Shown: positions 6,830 to 14,086 of the stretch, in pieces | Layout: each line of letters begins with the position of its first letter | Position numbering within the stretch: position 1 is the first letter of the stretch | NCBI GenBank assembly: GCA_012963655.1 | Contig: DTVI01000304.1 | Span: 1 to 19,628 of the forward strand | DNA from: Sulfurimonas sp. | GTDB lineage: Bacteria > Campylobacterota > Campylobacteria > Campylobacterales > Sulfurimonadaceae | Length of the DNA: 19,628 nt | Direction of reading: 5' to 3' | The notes under the pieces: model-generated | Database searches by the model: none | What the model was told of the DNA's origin: nothing | Seen by the model: the letters and a program-made list of their open reading frames with translations, nothing else | Position numbers and translations under genes: made by a program

Positions 6830-6861
6830 CTAAGGGAGGTGAATAACTTCACCCCTCTTAG
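6830..6861. terminator. Bidirectional terminator between pyrE and the antiporter
   Basis: CTAAGGGAGGTGAA (6830-6843) and TTCACCCCTCTTAG (6848-6861) pair across a TAAC loop, with one G-U pair and one A-C mismatch. Downstream on the plus strand comes CACTTTTTC. It separates two convergent genes. Confidence 0.75.
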
Positions 6862-6871
6862 GTTCACTTTT

Positions 6872-8491
6872 TCATATTTGATTAAGCTGACACTGTACAC
6901 TATGAGATACTAAAATTTTTGCCACCTCTTCTTTCCCATCAACCAGAGCATGAATACCAAGGTCTTTTAACATCTCTTTTTCTTCTAAATTCACTACCTT
7001 AACAATAAGGTTAATAGGTTTTTCATATTTTGAAATTGCTTCTGAAATTAGACGTTTTTTGTTCGCATTATCAAGGGTAATAATAACAGAAGAGGCATCA
7101 TTGGCGTGTAAGGCATGAAGTATACTTGACTTTGACATATCACCATAATAAATCTCTTTATTATCAGCTAAACCTTCTTTCACATGCTTCAAAGAATTAT
7201 CTACAATAATATGAGGAATGCCTCTTACTTTTAATTCTTTTGCCACAAACTTACCAATAATTGAGTACCCACAAACAATAACATGATCTTTTCTTCCAGT
7301 TAAACCGGTAAAATCATTTTCAACCAGTTCTTCTTTTGAAAACATCTCAGCAAGAGGATGTATACCCTTCATAATAAATGGTGTTAAAAACATCGACAGA
7401 ACAACTATTAGAACTAATACTTGAGAAAGTTCAGAACTTAATAAAGAGTTTGCCGAAGCTAGCTCAAAAATTGCAAATGAAAACTCACCTACTTGAGAAA
7501 GAGCAAGGGCCGTTTTAACAGCTGTACTTTTCAAAGACCCCGTGCGCACAATAAAAAATATTAATATTGCTTTTAAAAGTAAGACCGCAAAAAACAAGGC
7601 AATTATCGTTGTCACATGAGAAAAGAAATAAGAAATATCAATTTTCATCCCTACTGTTACAAAGAAGGCACCTAAGAGCAAGTCTTTAAAGGGGGCGATA
7701 TCGGATTCAACCTTATGATGGTATTTTGTCTCTGCGATAATCATCCCTGCCATAAAAGCACCAAGAGAATAGGTAAAGCCTGCGAAGTTAGCAATCAAAG
7801 AAGCTCCAACCACTATCACCAAAACAGAACCCATGAAAAGTTCTTCTACTCTTGAGTTAGCCGAAAAATGAAGGATCCACGTCATCGCTCTTTTTCCAAT
7901 AATAAACATACCACTCAAAAGAACAACTGCAGACACCGCAGTTTCAGCCAGAACAACTTTTAAGTCTGCACCATCTGAGCTTAAAAAACCAATAAGAAGT
8001 AAGATAGGGATAACTGCAATATCTTGAAAAATCAAAATCCCCATTGAACGTTGACCATAAGGAACATAAATCTCTTTTGATTGTTTTAGATAGGTTAAGA
8101 CAACAGCGGTAGAGGATAGGGCAAAGGCTAAGGCAATAATTAATGAGGTTTTAATACTAATATCAAATAAACTCACACAAATAAAATAAATAAAAATAGC
8201 CGTTAAAGTGACTTGTAATCCCCCATTAAAAAAGACATCTCTTTTCATTTCTTTCATCTTATGTATAGACATCTCTAGTCCAATAGTAAACATTAAAAAA
8301 ACAATACCAAACTCGCCTATCATATGAAGTACTTCTGAATGAACTGCGTGACGTAAATCAAAGGCATATACAAGAATAGTACCCGTCATAATATAACCAA
8401 TGATTTGAGGTATATCAAAACGTTTTAAAATAAGATTTAAAATAACAGAAATGGCCATAGCAACGGTTCCATAAATGAGTATATCATGCAT
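6872..8491 (-). CDS. KefB/CPA2-type cation:proton antiporter with TrkA-N domain
   Basis: An inner-membrane K+ or Na+/H+ exchanger of the CPA2 family. Residues 1-380 form about 12 membrane helices, including ALSSTAVV at 124-131, the FQDIAVIP helix at 155-162 with the transport Asp, and GAFMAGMIIAET at 244-255. A cytoplasmic TrkA-N (KTN) nucleotide-binding domain starts with DHVIVCGYSIIGKFV at 402-416 and includes the acid at the end of strand two (IIVD at 428-431). The glycine motif reads GYSIIG rather than GxGxxG, so nucleotide binding may be altered. At 539 residues it is shorter than E. coli KefB/KefC (about 600). It is divergent from pyrG and convergent with pyrE. The exact cation cannot be told from the sequence. 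Confidence 0.88.
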   Translation of the reverse strand: MHDILIYGTVAMAISVILNLILKRFDIPQIIGYIMTGTILVYAFDLRHAVHSEVLHMIGEFGIVFLMFTIGLEMSIHKMKEMKRDVFFNGGLQVTLTAIFIYFICVSLFDISIKTSLIIALAFALSSTAVVLTYLKQSKEIYVPYGQRSMGILIFQDIAVIPILLLIGFLSSDGADLKVVLAETAVSAVVLLSGMFIIGKRAMTWILHFSANSRVEELFMGSVLVIVVGASLIANFAGFTYSLGAFMAGMIIAETKYHHKVESDIAPFKDLLLGAFFVTVGMKIDISYFFSHVTTIIALFFAVLLLKAILIFFIVRTGSLKSTAVKTALALSQVGEFSFAIFELASANSLLSSELSQVLVLIVVLSMFLTPFIMKGIHPLAEMFSKEELVENDFTGLTGRKDHVIVCGYSIIGKFVAKELKVRGIPHIIVDNSLKHVKEGLADNKEIYYGDMSKSSILHALHANDASSVIITLDNANKKRLISEAISKYEKPINLIVKVVNLEEKEMLKDLGIHALVDGKEEVAKILVSHSVQCQLNQI

Positions 8492-8520
8492 ATATTTTCT
8501 TTATTAATTTATTTGATTCT

Positions 8521-8526
8521 ATTATA
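8521..8526 (-). promoter_or_regulatory. Probable -10 box of the antiporter gene
   Basis: TATAAT on the minus strand (ATTATA on plus), 29 bases before the ATG at 8491. The ribosome-binding site is weak (AAAGAAAAT). Confidence 0.5.
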
Positions 8527-8583
8527 CCTTGCTTAAGCCTATTTGTCTAGTTTTGTCTCTAGCTAAAATAAAGCTTTTTTCGA

Positions 8584-8589
8584 TATAAT
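8584..8589 (+). promoter_or_regulatory. Probable -10 box of pyrG
   Basis: TATAAT followed by TCGC, 35 bases before the pyrG ATG, with a T-run upstream in place of a -35 box. AAGGG precedes the ATG. Confidence 0.6.
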
Positions 8590-8624
8590 TCGCTATTAAT
8601 TACAAACAATTATAAGGGCACTTC

Positions 8625-10253
8625 ATGACAAAATATATTTTCGTAACCGGTGGGGTTTTAAGTTCTTTAGGTAAGGGTATTACAGCCGCTTCTGTAGGTA
8701 CGCTTCTTAAACACTCAGGTAAAAAAGTCGGTATGCTTAAAATTGATCCTTATATCAATGTAGATCCAGGAACTATGTCTCCATTAGAGCATGGTGAAGT
8801 TTTTGTTACTAAAGATGGTGCAGAAACAGACCTTGATATCGGAAACTATGAGCGTTTCCTTGATGATTCTTTTTTAAAGTCATCTAACTTTACTACAGGG
8901 CAAGTTTACTCTTCTGTTATTGAAAGAGAACGTGCTGGTGGTTACCTTGGTCAAACTATCCAAGTTGTTCCTCATATCGTTGGTGAAATTGTCAAGCGTA
9001 TTAAAGAAGCGGGTCAAGGTCACGATATTCTTGTGGTAGAACTTGGTGGAACGGTTGGTGATATAGAAGGTCTTCCTTTTATGGAAGCTATTCGCACGAT
9101 GAAACATGATGATGAAGTTCCTGGAACATTTTTCATTCATGTAACACTTATCCCTTATATCAAAGCAGCGGGCGAGCATAAGTCTAAGCCTACGCAACAT
9201 TCAGTTCAAGAGTTACGTCGTATTGGTATTACACCTCAGATGATTATTACAAGAACAGAAGGTCCACTCCCAAAATCATTTAAGAAAAAACTAGCTATTG
9301 CTTGTGATGTTACACAAGACTGTGTAATTGAAGCACTAGATGCAGCGACTATTTACGCTGTTCCTATTGCATTTAAACAACAAAATATCTTAGGCCCAAT
9401 TGCTAAAGCATTAGACCTTGGTGAGCTAAATCCAGCAATGGAAGTATGGGATGGCTTAGTTAAAAAGATTGTTCAACCAAGTGCTAGAGTTACTATCGGT
9501 TTTGTAGGTAAATACTTAGAGCTTAAAGAATCTTACAAGTCATTAATAGAAGCACTTATCCATTGTGGTGCACATCTTGATACAAGAGTTGAAATTTGTT
9601 GGGTTGATTCAGAAGACATTGAAGCAAAAGGAGCGAAAGACCTTCTTGATGATTGTGACGCTGTTTTAGTTGCTGGTGGATTTGGTAACCGTGGTGTTGA
9701 AGGTAAGATTTTAGCAATTGAATATGCACGTGTTGAGAAACTTCCTTATTTAGGTATCTGTCTAGGTATGCAACTTACCTTAGTTGAATATGCAAGAAAT
9801 GTTCTTGGTCTTGAAGATGCAAACTCAATCGAGTTTAATCCTGAAACAACGAATCCTATGATTTACCTAATTGATAACTTCATTAATCAATCAGGGGCAA
9901 AAGAACTTAGAACACATAAATCACCTATGGGTGGAACACTTAGACTAGGTGAATACCCTTGTGATACTAAGGCAAAGTCTCACCTTAGAGACGCTTATGG
10001 TGAAAAAGTTATAAATGAACGTCACCGTCACCGTTATGAAGCAAATCCTGCTTATAGAGATCAATTAGAAAAAGCGGGTATGATAGTTACTGGTGAGTCT
10101 AATGGACTTATTGAAGCCGTTGAGATTAAAGACCATCCTTGGTTCTTAGGTGTTCAGTTTCACCCTGAATTTACATCAAGATTAACAACGCCAAATCCAG
10201 CTATCTTATCATTCGTAAAAGCAGCAGCAACTGCCGCAGCAACGGATGCCTAA
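8625..10253 (+). CDS. pyrG: CTP synthase
   Basis: It converts UTP to CTP using ATP and ammonia from glutamine, the last step of pyrimidine nucleotide synthesis. The 542-residue length is typical. The N-terminal synthase domain (about 1-265) shows the P-loop-like GGVLSSLGKGITAASVG at 9-25, DPYINVDPGTMSPLEHGEVF at 41-60, and GGTVGDIE at 141-148. The class I glutamine amidotransferase domain follows, with nucleophile Cys379 in GICLGMQL and the His513/Glu515 pair in QFHPEF. The last residues are Ala-rich. The stop overlaps the recJ start by eight bases, so the two genes are probably co-translated. A TATAAT promoter lies 35 bases upstream. Confidence 0.98.
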   Translation: MTKYIFVTGGVLSSLGKGITAASVGTLLKHSGKKVGMLKIDPYINVDPGTMSPLEHGEVFVTKDGAETDLDIGNYERFLDDSFLKSSNFTTGQVYSSVIERERAGGYLGQTIQVVPHIVGEIVKRIKEAGQGHDILVVELGGTVGDIEGLPFMEAIRTMKHDDEVPGTFFIHVTLIPYIKAAGEHKSKPTQHSVQELRRIGITPQMIITRTEGPLPKSFKKKLAIACDVTQDCVIEALDAATIYAVPIAFKQQNILGPIAKALDLGELNPAMEVWDGLVKKIVQPSARVTIGFVGKYLELKESYKSLIEALIHCGAHLDTRVEICWVDSEDIEAKGAKDLLDDCDAVLVAGGFGNRGVEGKILAIEYARVEKLPYLGICLGMQLTLVEYARNVLGLEDANSIEFNPETTNPMIYLIDNFINQSGAKELRTHKSPMGGTLRLGEYPCDTKAKSHLRDAYGEKVINERHRHRYEANPAYRDQLEKAGMIVTGESNGLIEAVEIKDHPWFLGVQFHPEFTSRLTTPNPAILSFVKAAATAAATDA

Positions 10254-11826
10254 ACTTTCAAAAGCCCGTTTACACGAAATCCTTACTCAAAGGTTTTCTA
10301 CGGGTTTTAAAAAACTCTCTGACATTCCAAATCCTGCCCTTCTTCATGATGGTATCAAGTCTGCAAAACGTATTGCTAAGGCTATACAAAATAATGAAAA
10401 GATTTATATTGTTGGGGATTATGATGTAGATGGTGTTACCTCTACTGCTTTGATGATAGAGTTTTTTAAGGCTATTGGATATCCTATAGAAGCCACTATT
10501 CCTAATCGTTTTACAGATGGATATGGGGTTTCAGAAAAAATAATAGACAGAATAGAGGCTGATTTAGTTATCACCGTTGATAATGGAATAAATGCTTTTG
10601 GTGCGGCTGAGGCCTGTAAAAGAAGAGGGATAGACCTTATCATTACAGATCATCACACCCCTTCTTTTACCTTACCTGATGCTTACGCGATTGTAGACCC
10701 CCAACTAGAGGCTTGTGACTATCCTTTTAAGTCTATTTGTGGCGCGCAAGTCGCTTGGTTATTAATGGGTTTAATCAAAAAAGAGATAGGCTCATCTGTT
10801 AACCTTGGTCAATTTATGGACTTATTATGTTTAGCAATTATTGCTGATGTCATGCCTCTTCAAGACATCAATAGAACCCTTGTAATTAAGGGCTTACAGC
10901 AAATGTCCACTTCCATGCGTCCTTGTATGGTAATAATACGAGATATGTTATCTAAGAAAATACTCTCAGCTGAAGATATTGCCTTTCAAATTGCCCCACG
11001 TGTAAACTCCGCAGGAAGAATGGAAGATGCAAGTATCGCCTTAGAGTTTCTTACGGCTGACACAGAGGCCAAGGCCTATAAACAATATGAACTTCTAAAC
11101 CAACTTAACAATATTAGAAAGTCAACCGAAGCCGAAGCCACTGAAAATGCTATCAAGCAAGTGCATCCTGATGATAATATCATTGTCGTAGCTGCAAATG
11201 GTTGGCATGAAGGTGTTGTTGGAATCGTTGCTTCAAGATTAGTACAAAGATTTGGTAAACCTGCTATTGTTCTTTCTATTGATAAGGGGATTGCGAAAGG
11301 TTCTGCTAGAAGTATTGGAAATATTAGTATTTACGATCAGATTAAAGCAAATGAAAGCTTTTTAGATAAGTTTGGTGGACATAAGATGGCCGCAGGCCTT
11401 GGACTTCAAGAAACAAGTATCCAAGCCTTTAAAGAAGCTATTAACAAAAAAGCGAAAGCTATCCCTGCTGAAGATTATATTCCCCAAGAAGAGATTTTAG
11501 GAGAGATAGACAGTTCCGCTATTGACTTTGACTTACTTAATCTTTTAGATGAGTTTGAGCCATATGGTGAAGCAAATCCACGTCCACGGTTTTTAGCGTC
11601 AAATGCCCAAGTCATATCCGTTAGAAAGCTAGGTAAAGACAAGGAACATGCAAAAATTGAGCTAAGACTTAATGCTAACGATCCTCAAACTTATGACTTA
11701 ATGTATTTTCGCTGTGAAGAAGAACTTAAGGCCGGTCAAGAAATTTCTTGTTCTTATACTCTTAATAAAAATGTATTTAATGGTCGCACCTCTATACAAT
11801 TTATGCTAGATAGGCTTATTAGTTAA
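10246..11826 (+). CDS. recJ: Single-stranded-DNA-specific 5'-3' exonuclease RecJ
   Basis: RecJ degrades single-stranded DNA from the 5' end in RecF-type recombination, mismatch repair and base excision repair. The 526-residue protein carries the DHH phosphoesterase motifs: GDYDVDGVTS at 57-66, VITVDNG at 108-114, and TDHHTPS at 134-140. NSAGRMEDA at 254-262 follows, and the DHHA1 domain has GWHEGVVGIVASRL at 319-332 and GGHKMAAG at 377-384. A C-terminal OB-like domain follows from about residue 420. The gene begins inside the end of pyrG (eight-base overlap). No terminator is visible after it; an AT-rich 68-bp gap leads to the next gene. Confidence 0.95.
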   Translation: MPKLSKARLHEILTQRFSTGFKKLSDIPNPALLHDGIKSAKRIAKAIQNNEKIYIVGDYDVDGVTSTALMIEFFKAIGYPIEATIPNRFTDGYGVSEKIIDRIEADLVITVDNGINAFGAAEACKRRGIDLIITDHHTPSFTLPDAYAIVDPQLEACDYPFKSICGAQVAWLLMGLIKKEIGSSVNLGQFMDLLCLAIIADVMPLQDINRTLVIKGLQQMSTSMRPCMVIIRDMLSKKILSAEDIAFQIAPRVNSAGRMEDASIALEFLTADTEAKAYKQYELLNQLNNIRKSTEAEATENAIKQVHPDDNIIVVAANGWHEGVVGIVASRLVQRFGKPAIVLSIDKGIAKGSARSIGNISIYDQIKANESFLDKFGGHKMAAGLGLQETSIQAFKEAINKKAKAIPAEDYIPQEEILGEIDSSAIDFDLLNLLDEFEPYGEANPRPRFLASNAQVISVRKLGKDKEHAKIELRLNANDPQTYDLMYFRCEEELKAGQEISCSYTLNKNVFNGRTSIQFMLDRLIS

Positions 11827-11856
11827 AAGAATGCTAGGTTTATTTGATATTTATGT

Positions 11857-11862
11857 TATATT
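11857..11862 (+). promoter_or_regulatory. Possible -10 box of the sulfide:quinone oxidoreductase gene
   Basis: TATATT (with TATTAT overlapping it), 32 bases before the ATG at 11895, in the short gap after recJ. It is AT-rich and imperfect, so it is only suggestive. Confidence 0.3.
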
Positions 11863-11894
11863 ATCTCATGTAATTAAAGATAATAGGATATCAG

Positions 11895-13355
11895 ATGAAA
11901 AAGAATCAAGATCTAGCACCTCTAATGAAAAACTTCGAGCTACTTCACGAAACCCCTATCAAAGATGGTATTTCACGTCGTAAAGCACTAAAACTTATGG
12001 GTCTTTCCCCTATCGCAGCTTCTGTTCTTGCCAGTTCAGCTTCTACTGAGGCTAAAGCCTCAGACGCCAAAGGCAAGATTGTAATTCTTGGGGGTGGAAC
12101 AGGTGGTATTATGGCCATGGCACATCTTCGTAAGAGTCTTTCAAACCCAGATATTACTATTGTTGCACCAAATGAAGTACACCTTTACCAGCCGGGGCAG
12201 GTTTTCATCGCTGCAGGTGTATATGAGGGTAAAGATATTGAACTCGATAATAATGATTTTATCCCTGATGATGTTAAATGGATTAAAGACGAAGCCAAGA
12301 CTATTGACGCTGATAATAATAAAATTACTCTAAGAAGTGGTGAAGAACTTAGCTATGACTACCTAGTTGTTGCTACAGGTATTCAGTATCATTATGAAAA
12401 AATTGAAGGTCTAAGCGTAGATGATATTGGTAAAAATGGCATCTCTTCTGTATATCTTAGTGACCTTGAAAAAGGTACGCATACAGGTGCAGAGATTACG
12501 TGGAAATGGTTCAACGATCTTAAACAAGCAGCAGCTGATGGTAAAAAACCACGTGCTCTTTTTACTCAGCCTGATACAGCTATTAAATGTGGTGGTGCTC
12601 CACAAAAGATCTTATACTTAGCCGCTGATTACTTAAAAGAAAATGGTCTTAATGCCGAGTGTACTTTTTGTACCAATACGGCCTCTTTATTTAGTCTTCC
12701 TAATGTTGCGGAAGAGCTCGCAAGAACACAAACAACTTATGAGGGTATGACAACAAAGTTTAAACATGTTCTTATCAAGGTTGATGTTCAAAAGAAAATA
12801 GCAACCTTTGCTCATGCGTATCAAGAACAAGGTGAGTGGGATGAAGACTTTGAAATGTATGATACAACCGATCATTATGAAGAAGTTGATTTAGAATATG
12901 ACTTCTTACATGTTGTGCCACCTATGGGACCTGTTGATGCTGTTAAAAACTCAAGCCTTGGTTGGCAAAAAGGAAGCGCTAAGGGTTGGTTAGAAGTTGA
13001 TAGATATACCCTTCAGCACCGACGTTATAAAAATGTATTTGGAATTGGTGATATTTGTGGAGTTCCTATGGGTAAGACAGGTGGTTCTGCTCGTATGCAC
13101 GCACCAGTCATTACTAAAAACCTTATTGCACAGATGGAAGGTCAAGAAATTAAAGCGAAGTTCAATGGCTATACTGTTTGTCCTTTAAAACCAGGATATG
13201 GAAAAGTCATTATGGCTGAATTCGGATATGATGGACCAATACCAACTCTTCCTTTTTGGACAGATGTTTCTATTCCTAGGCCTGCATGGTGGGCCTTTGA
13301 TGTCTACATGCTTAAGCCTATGTATCAACATCTAATGATGCGTGGACTAATGTAA
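11895..13355 (+). CDS. sqr: Sulfide:quinone oxidoreductase, periplasmic, type II-like
   Basis: A FAD enzyme that oxidises sulfide to polysulfide or sulfur and reduces the quinone pool. The 486 residues contain the FAD loop KIVILGGGTGGIMAMAHL at 61-78, HLYQPGQVF at 96-104, and LVVATGIQY at 157-165. IKCGGAPQKILYLA at 230-243 and NGYTVCPLKPGYGKVI at 424-439 hold Cys232 and Cys429, which align with the two catalytic cysteines of mitochondrial-type SQOR. LQHRRYKNVFGIGDICGVP at 373-391 is the second FAD motif. Further Cys lie at 256, 259 and 388. The N-terminus has SRRKALKLMG at 27-36 and a hydrophobic stretch to about 50, a twin-arginine-like signal implying export of the folded flavoprotein. Residues 306-334 form an acidic insertion. 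A related flavocytochrome-c-like reductase is the main alternative. Confidence 0.85.
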   Translation: MKKNQDLAPLMKNFELLHETPIKDGISRRKALKLMGLSPIAASVLASSASTEAKASDAKGKIVILGGGTGGIMAMAHLRKSLSNPDITIVAPNEVHLYQPGQVFIAAGVYEGKDIELDNNDFIPDDVKWIKDEAKTIDADNNKITLRSGEELSYDYLVVATGIQYHYEKIEGLSVDDIGKNGISSVYLSDLEKGTHTGAEITWKWFNDLKQAAADGKKPRALFTQPDTAIKCGGAPQKILYLAADYLKENGLNAECTFCTNTASLFSLPNVAEELARTQTTYEGMTTKFKHVLIKVDVQKKIATFAHAYQEQGEWDEDFEMYDTTDHYEEVDLEYDFLHVVPPMGPVDAVKNSSLGWQKGSAKGWLEVDRYTLQHRRYKNVFGIGDICGVPMGKTGGSARMHAPVITKNLIAQMEGQEIKAKFNGYTVCPLKPGYGKVIMAEFGYDGPIPTLPFWTDVSIPRPAWWAFDVYMLKPMYQHLMMRGLM

Positions 13356-13362
13356 TTAAACC

Positions 13363-13388
13363 GTATTAACGAGGCTTCTCGTTAATAC
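13363..13388 (+). terminator. Strong hairpin after the sqr gene
   Basis: GTATTAACGAG and CTCGTTAATAC are a perfect 11-bp stem with a GCTT loop, eight bases after the sqr stop and 19 bases before the next ATG. No T-run follows. It may stabilise the sqr message or partly terminate it rather than act as a full terminator. Confidence 0.55.
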
Positions 13389-13406
13389 CCTAGATTAAGG
13401 CCTCTT

Positions 13407-13730
13407 ATGAATAAAACTTGTCTTACATGGAACTCCCAAACCCCTCAACTTACACCTATAGAAATTTCAAAGTATTTAGAAGAAGTACCTCAATATGAAC
13501 TTCATGAAGTTAAAAAAATGAAACGTATCTCCAAACTTTATAGCTTTAAAAACTTTAAAGAAGCCTTGGCCTTTACTAATGCGCTAGGAAATATTTGTGA
13601 AGAAGAAAATCATCATCCAGAGATTATTTTGCAATGGGGAAAGGTAAAAGTATCTTGGTGGACACATTCTGTAGGAGGCCTTAGTGAAAATGATTTTATT
13701 ATGGCCTTCAAGACTGAAGAACTTTTTTAA
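13407..13730 (+). CDS. Pterin-4a-carbinolamine dehydratase (PCD/PhhB family)
   Basis: The family dehydrates 4a-hydroxytetrahydrobiopterin, recycling the pterin cofactor of aromatic amino-acid hydroxylases; in many bacteria it is linked to molybdopterin or folate chemistry instead. The 107-residue length is normal. The family signature is complete: an acidic residue, three residues, then HHP in EEENHHPE; five residues on, the Trp of LQWGK; nine residues on, the His of WWTH; and eight residues on, the Asp of SEND. No phenylalanine hydroxylase gene is visible in this window, so the pterin substrate is unknown. It lies 51 bp after sqr across a strong hairpin, so co-transcription is uncertain. Confidence 0.87.
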   Translation: MNKTCLTWNSQTPQLTPIEISKYLEEVPQYELHEVKKMKRISKLYSFKNFKEALAFTNALGNICEEENHHPEIILQWGKVKVSWWTHSVGGLSENDFIMAFKTEELF

Positions 13731-14086
13731 ATACTCTAAGGAAAGATAAGAGCCTTAGCTAAGACAGATAATATATTACTTCTTTGAAAGTGCAAGACTT
13801 CACCTTTTTCTTTATTATCAAAAGTATCTATTATGACCTTTAGAGTTGTTTTCATATAAATATTAAGCTCTCACACCTGAGAAAGGGTTTTTTCTTCTCA
13901 AGATACTTAGAAAAGCTCTCCAAAAAAATATATAACTAAAATGCTAGATCTATTTGTCTCATGCACTCGGGTAACAGGCACCCTTTCTTCCGCAGAAGAA
14001 TATAATAAAAAATTATATTGCAACACTCAAAAATTATGCTAACATAGGATACTACACTACTAATTAACTTCTAGTAAGGAGATATA
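13731..14086. other. AT-rich 356-bp intergenic region
   Basis: It contains a weak hairpin after the dehydratase stop (CTAAGG 13736-13741 with CCTTAG 13753-13758), a minus-strand 39-codon ORF, and TGAGAA/TTCTCA (13878-13900). AATATAAT and ATTATATT (13999-14019) form an 8-bp inverted repeat with a 5-bp centre that includes a TATAAT. The last is the best candidate promoter for the WD40 gene at 14087. I see no tRNA or named RNA. Confidence 0.45.
13736..13855 (-). CDS. Possible 39-residue small ORF, antisense to flanking genes
   Basis: The ORF begins MKTTLKVIIDTFDNKEKGEV and ends LAKALIFP before TAG. Its residue mix (alternating hydrophobic and charged residues) and codons look like those of neighbouring genes. 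It lies alone on the minus strand in a gap between two plus-strand genes. The ribosome-binding site is poor (GAGAG some distance upstream), and its last bases overlap the hairpin after the dehydratase gene. I recognise no family. It may be a small protein, a decayed gene end or chance. Confidence 0.3.
   Translation of the reverse strand: MKTTLKVIIDTFDNKEKGEVLHFQRSNILSVLAKALIFP

Noticed and set aside
8880..9200. 106-codon ORF antisense to pyrG
   Set aside because: It lies wholly within pyrG, has no ribosome-binding site of note, and its translation is atypical; it is a shadow of the real gene.
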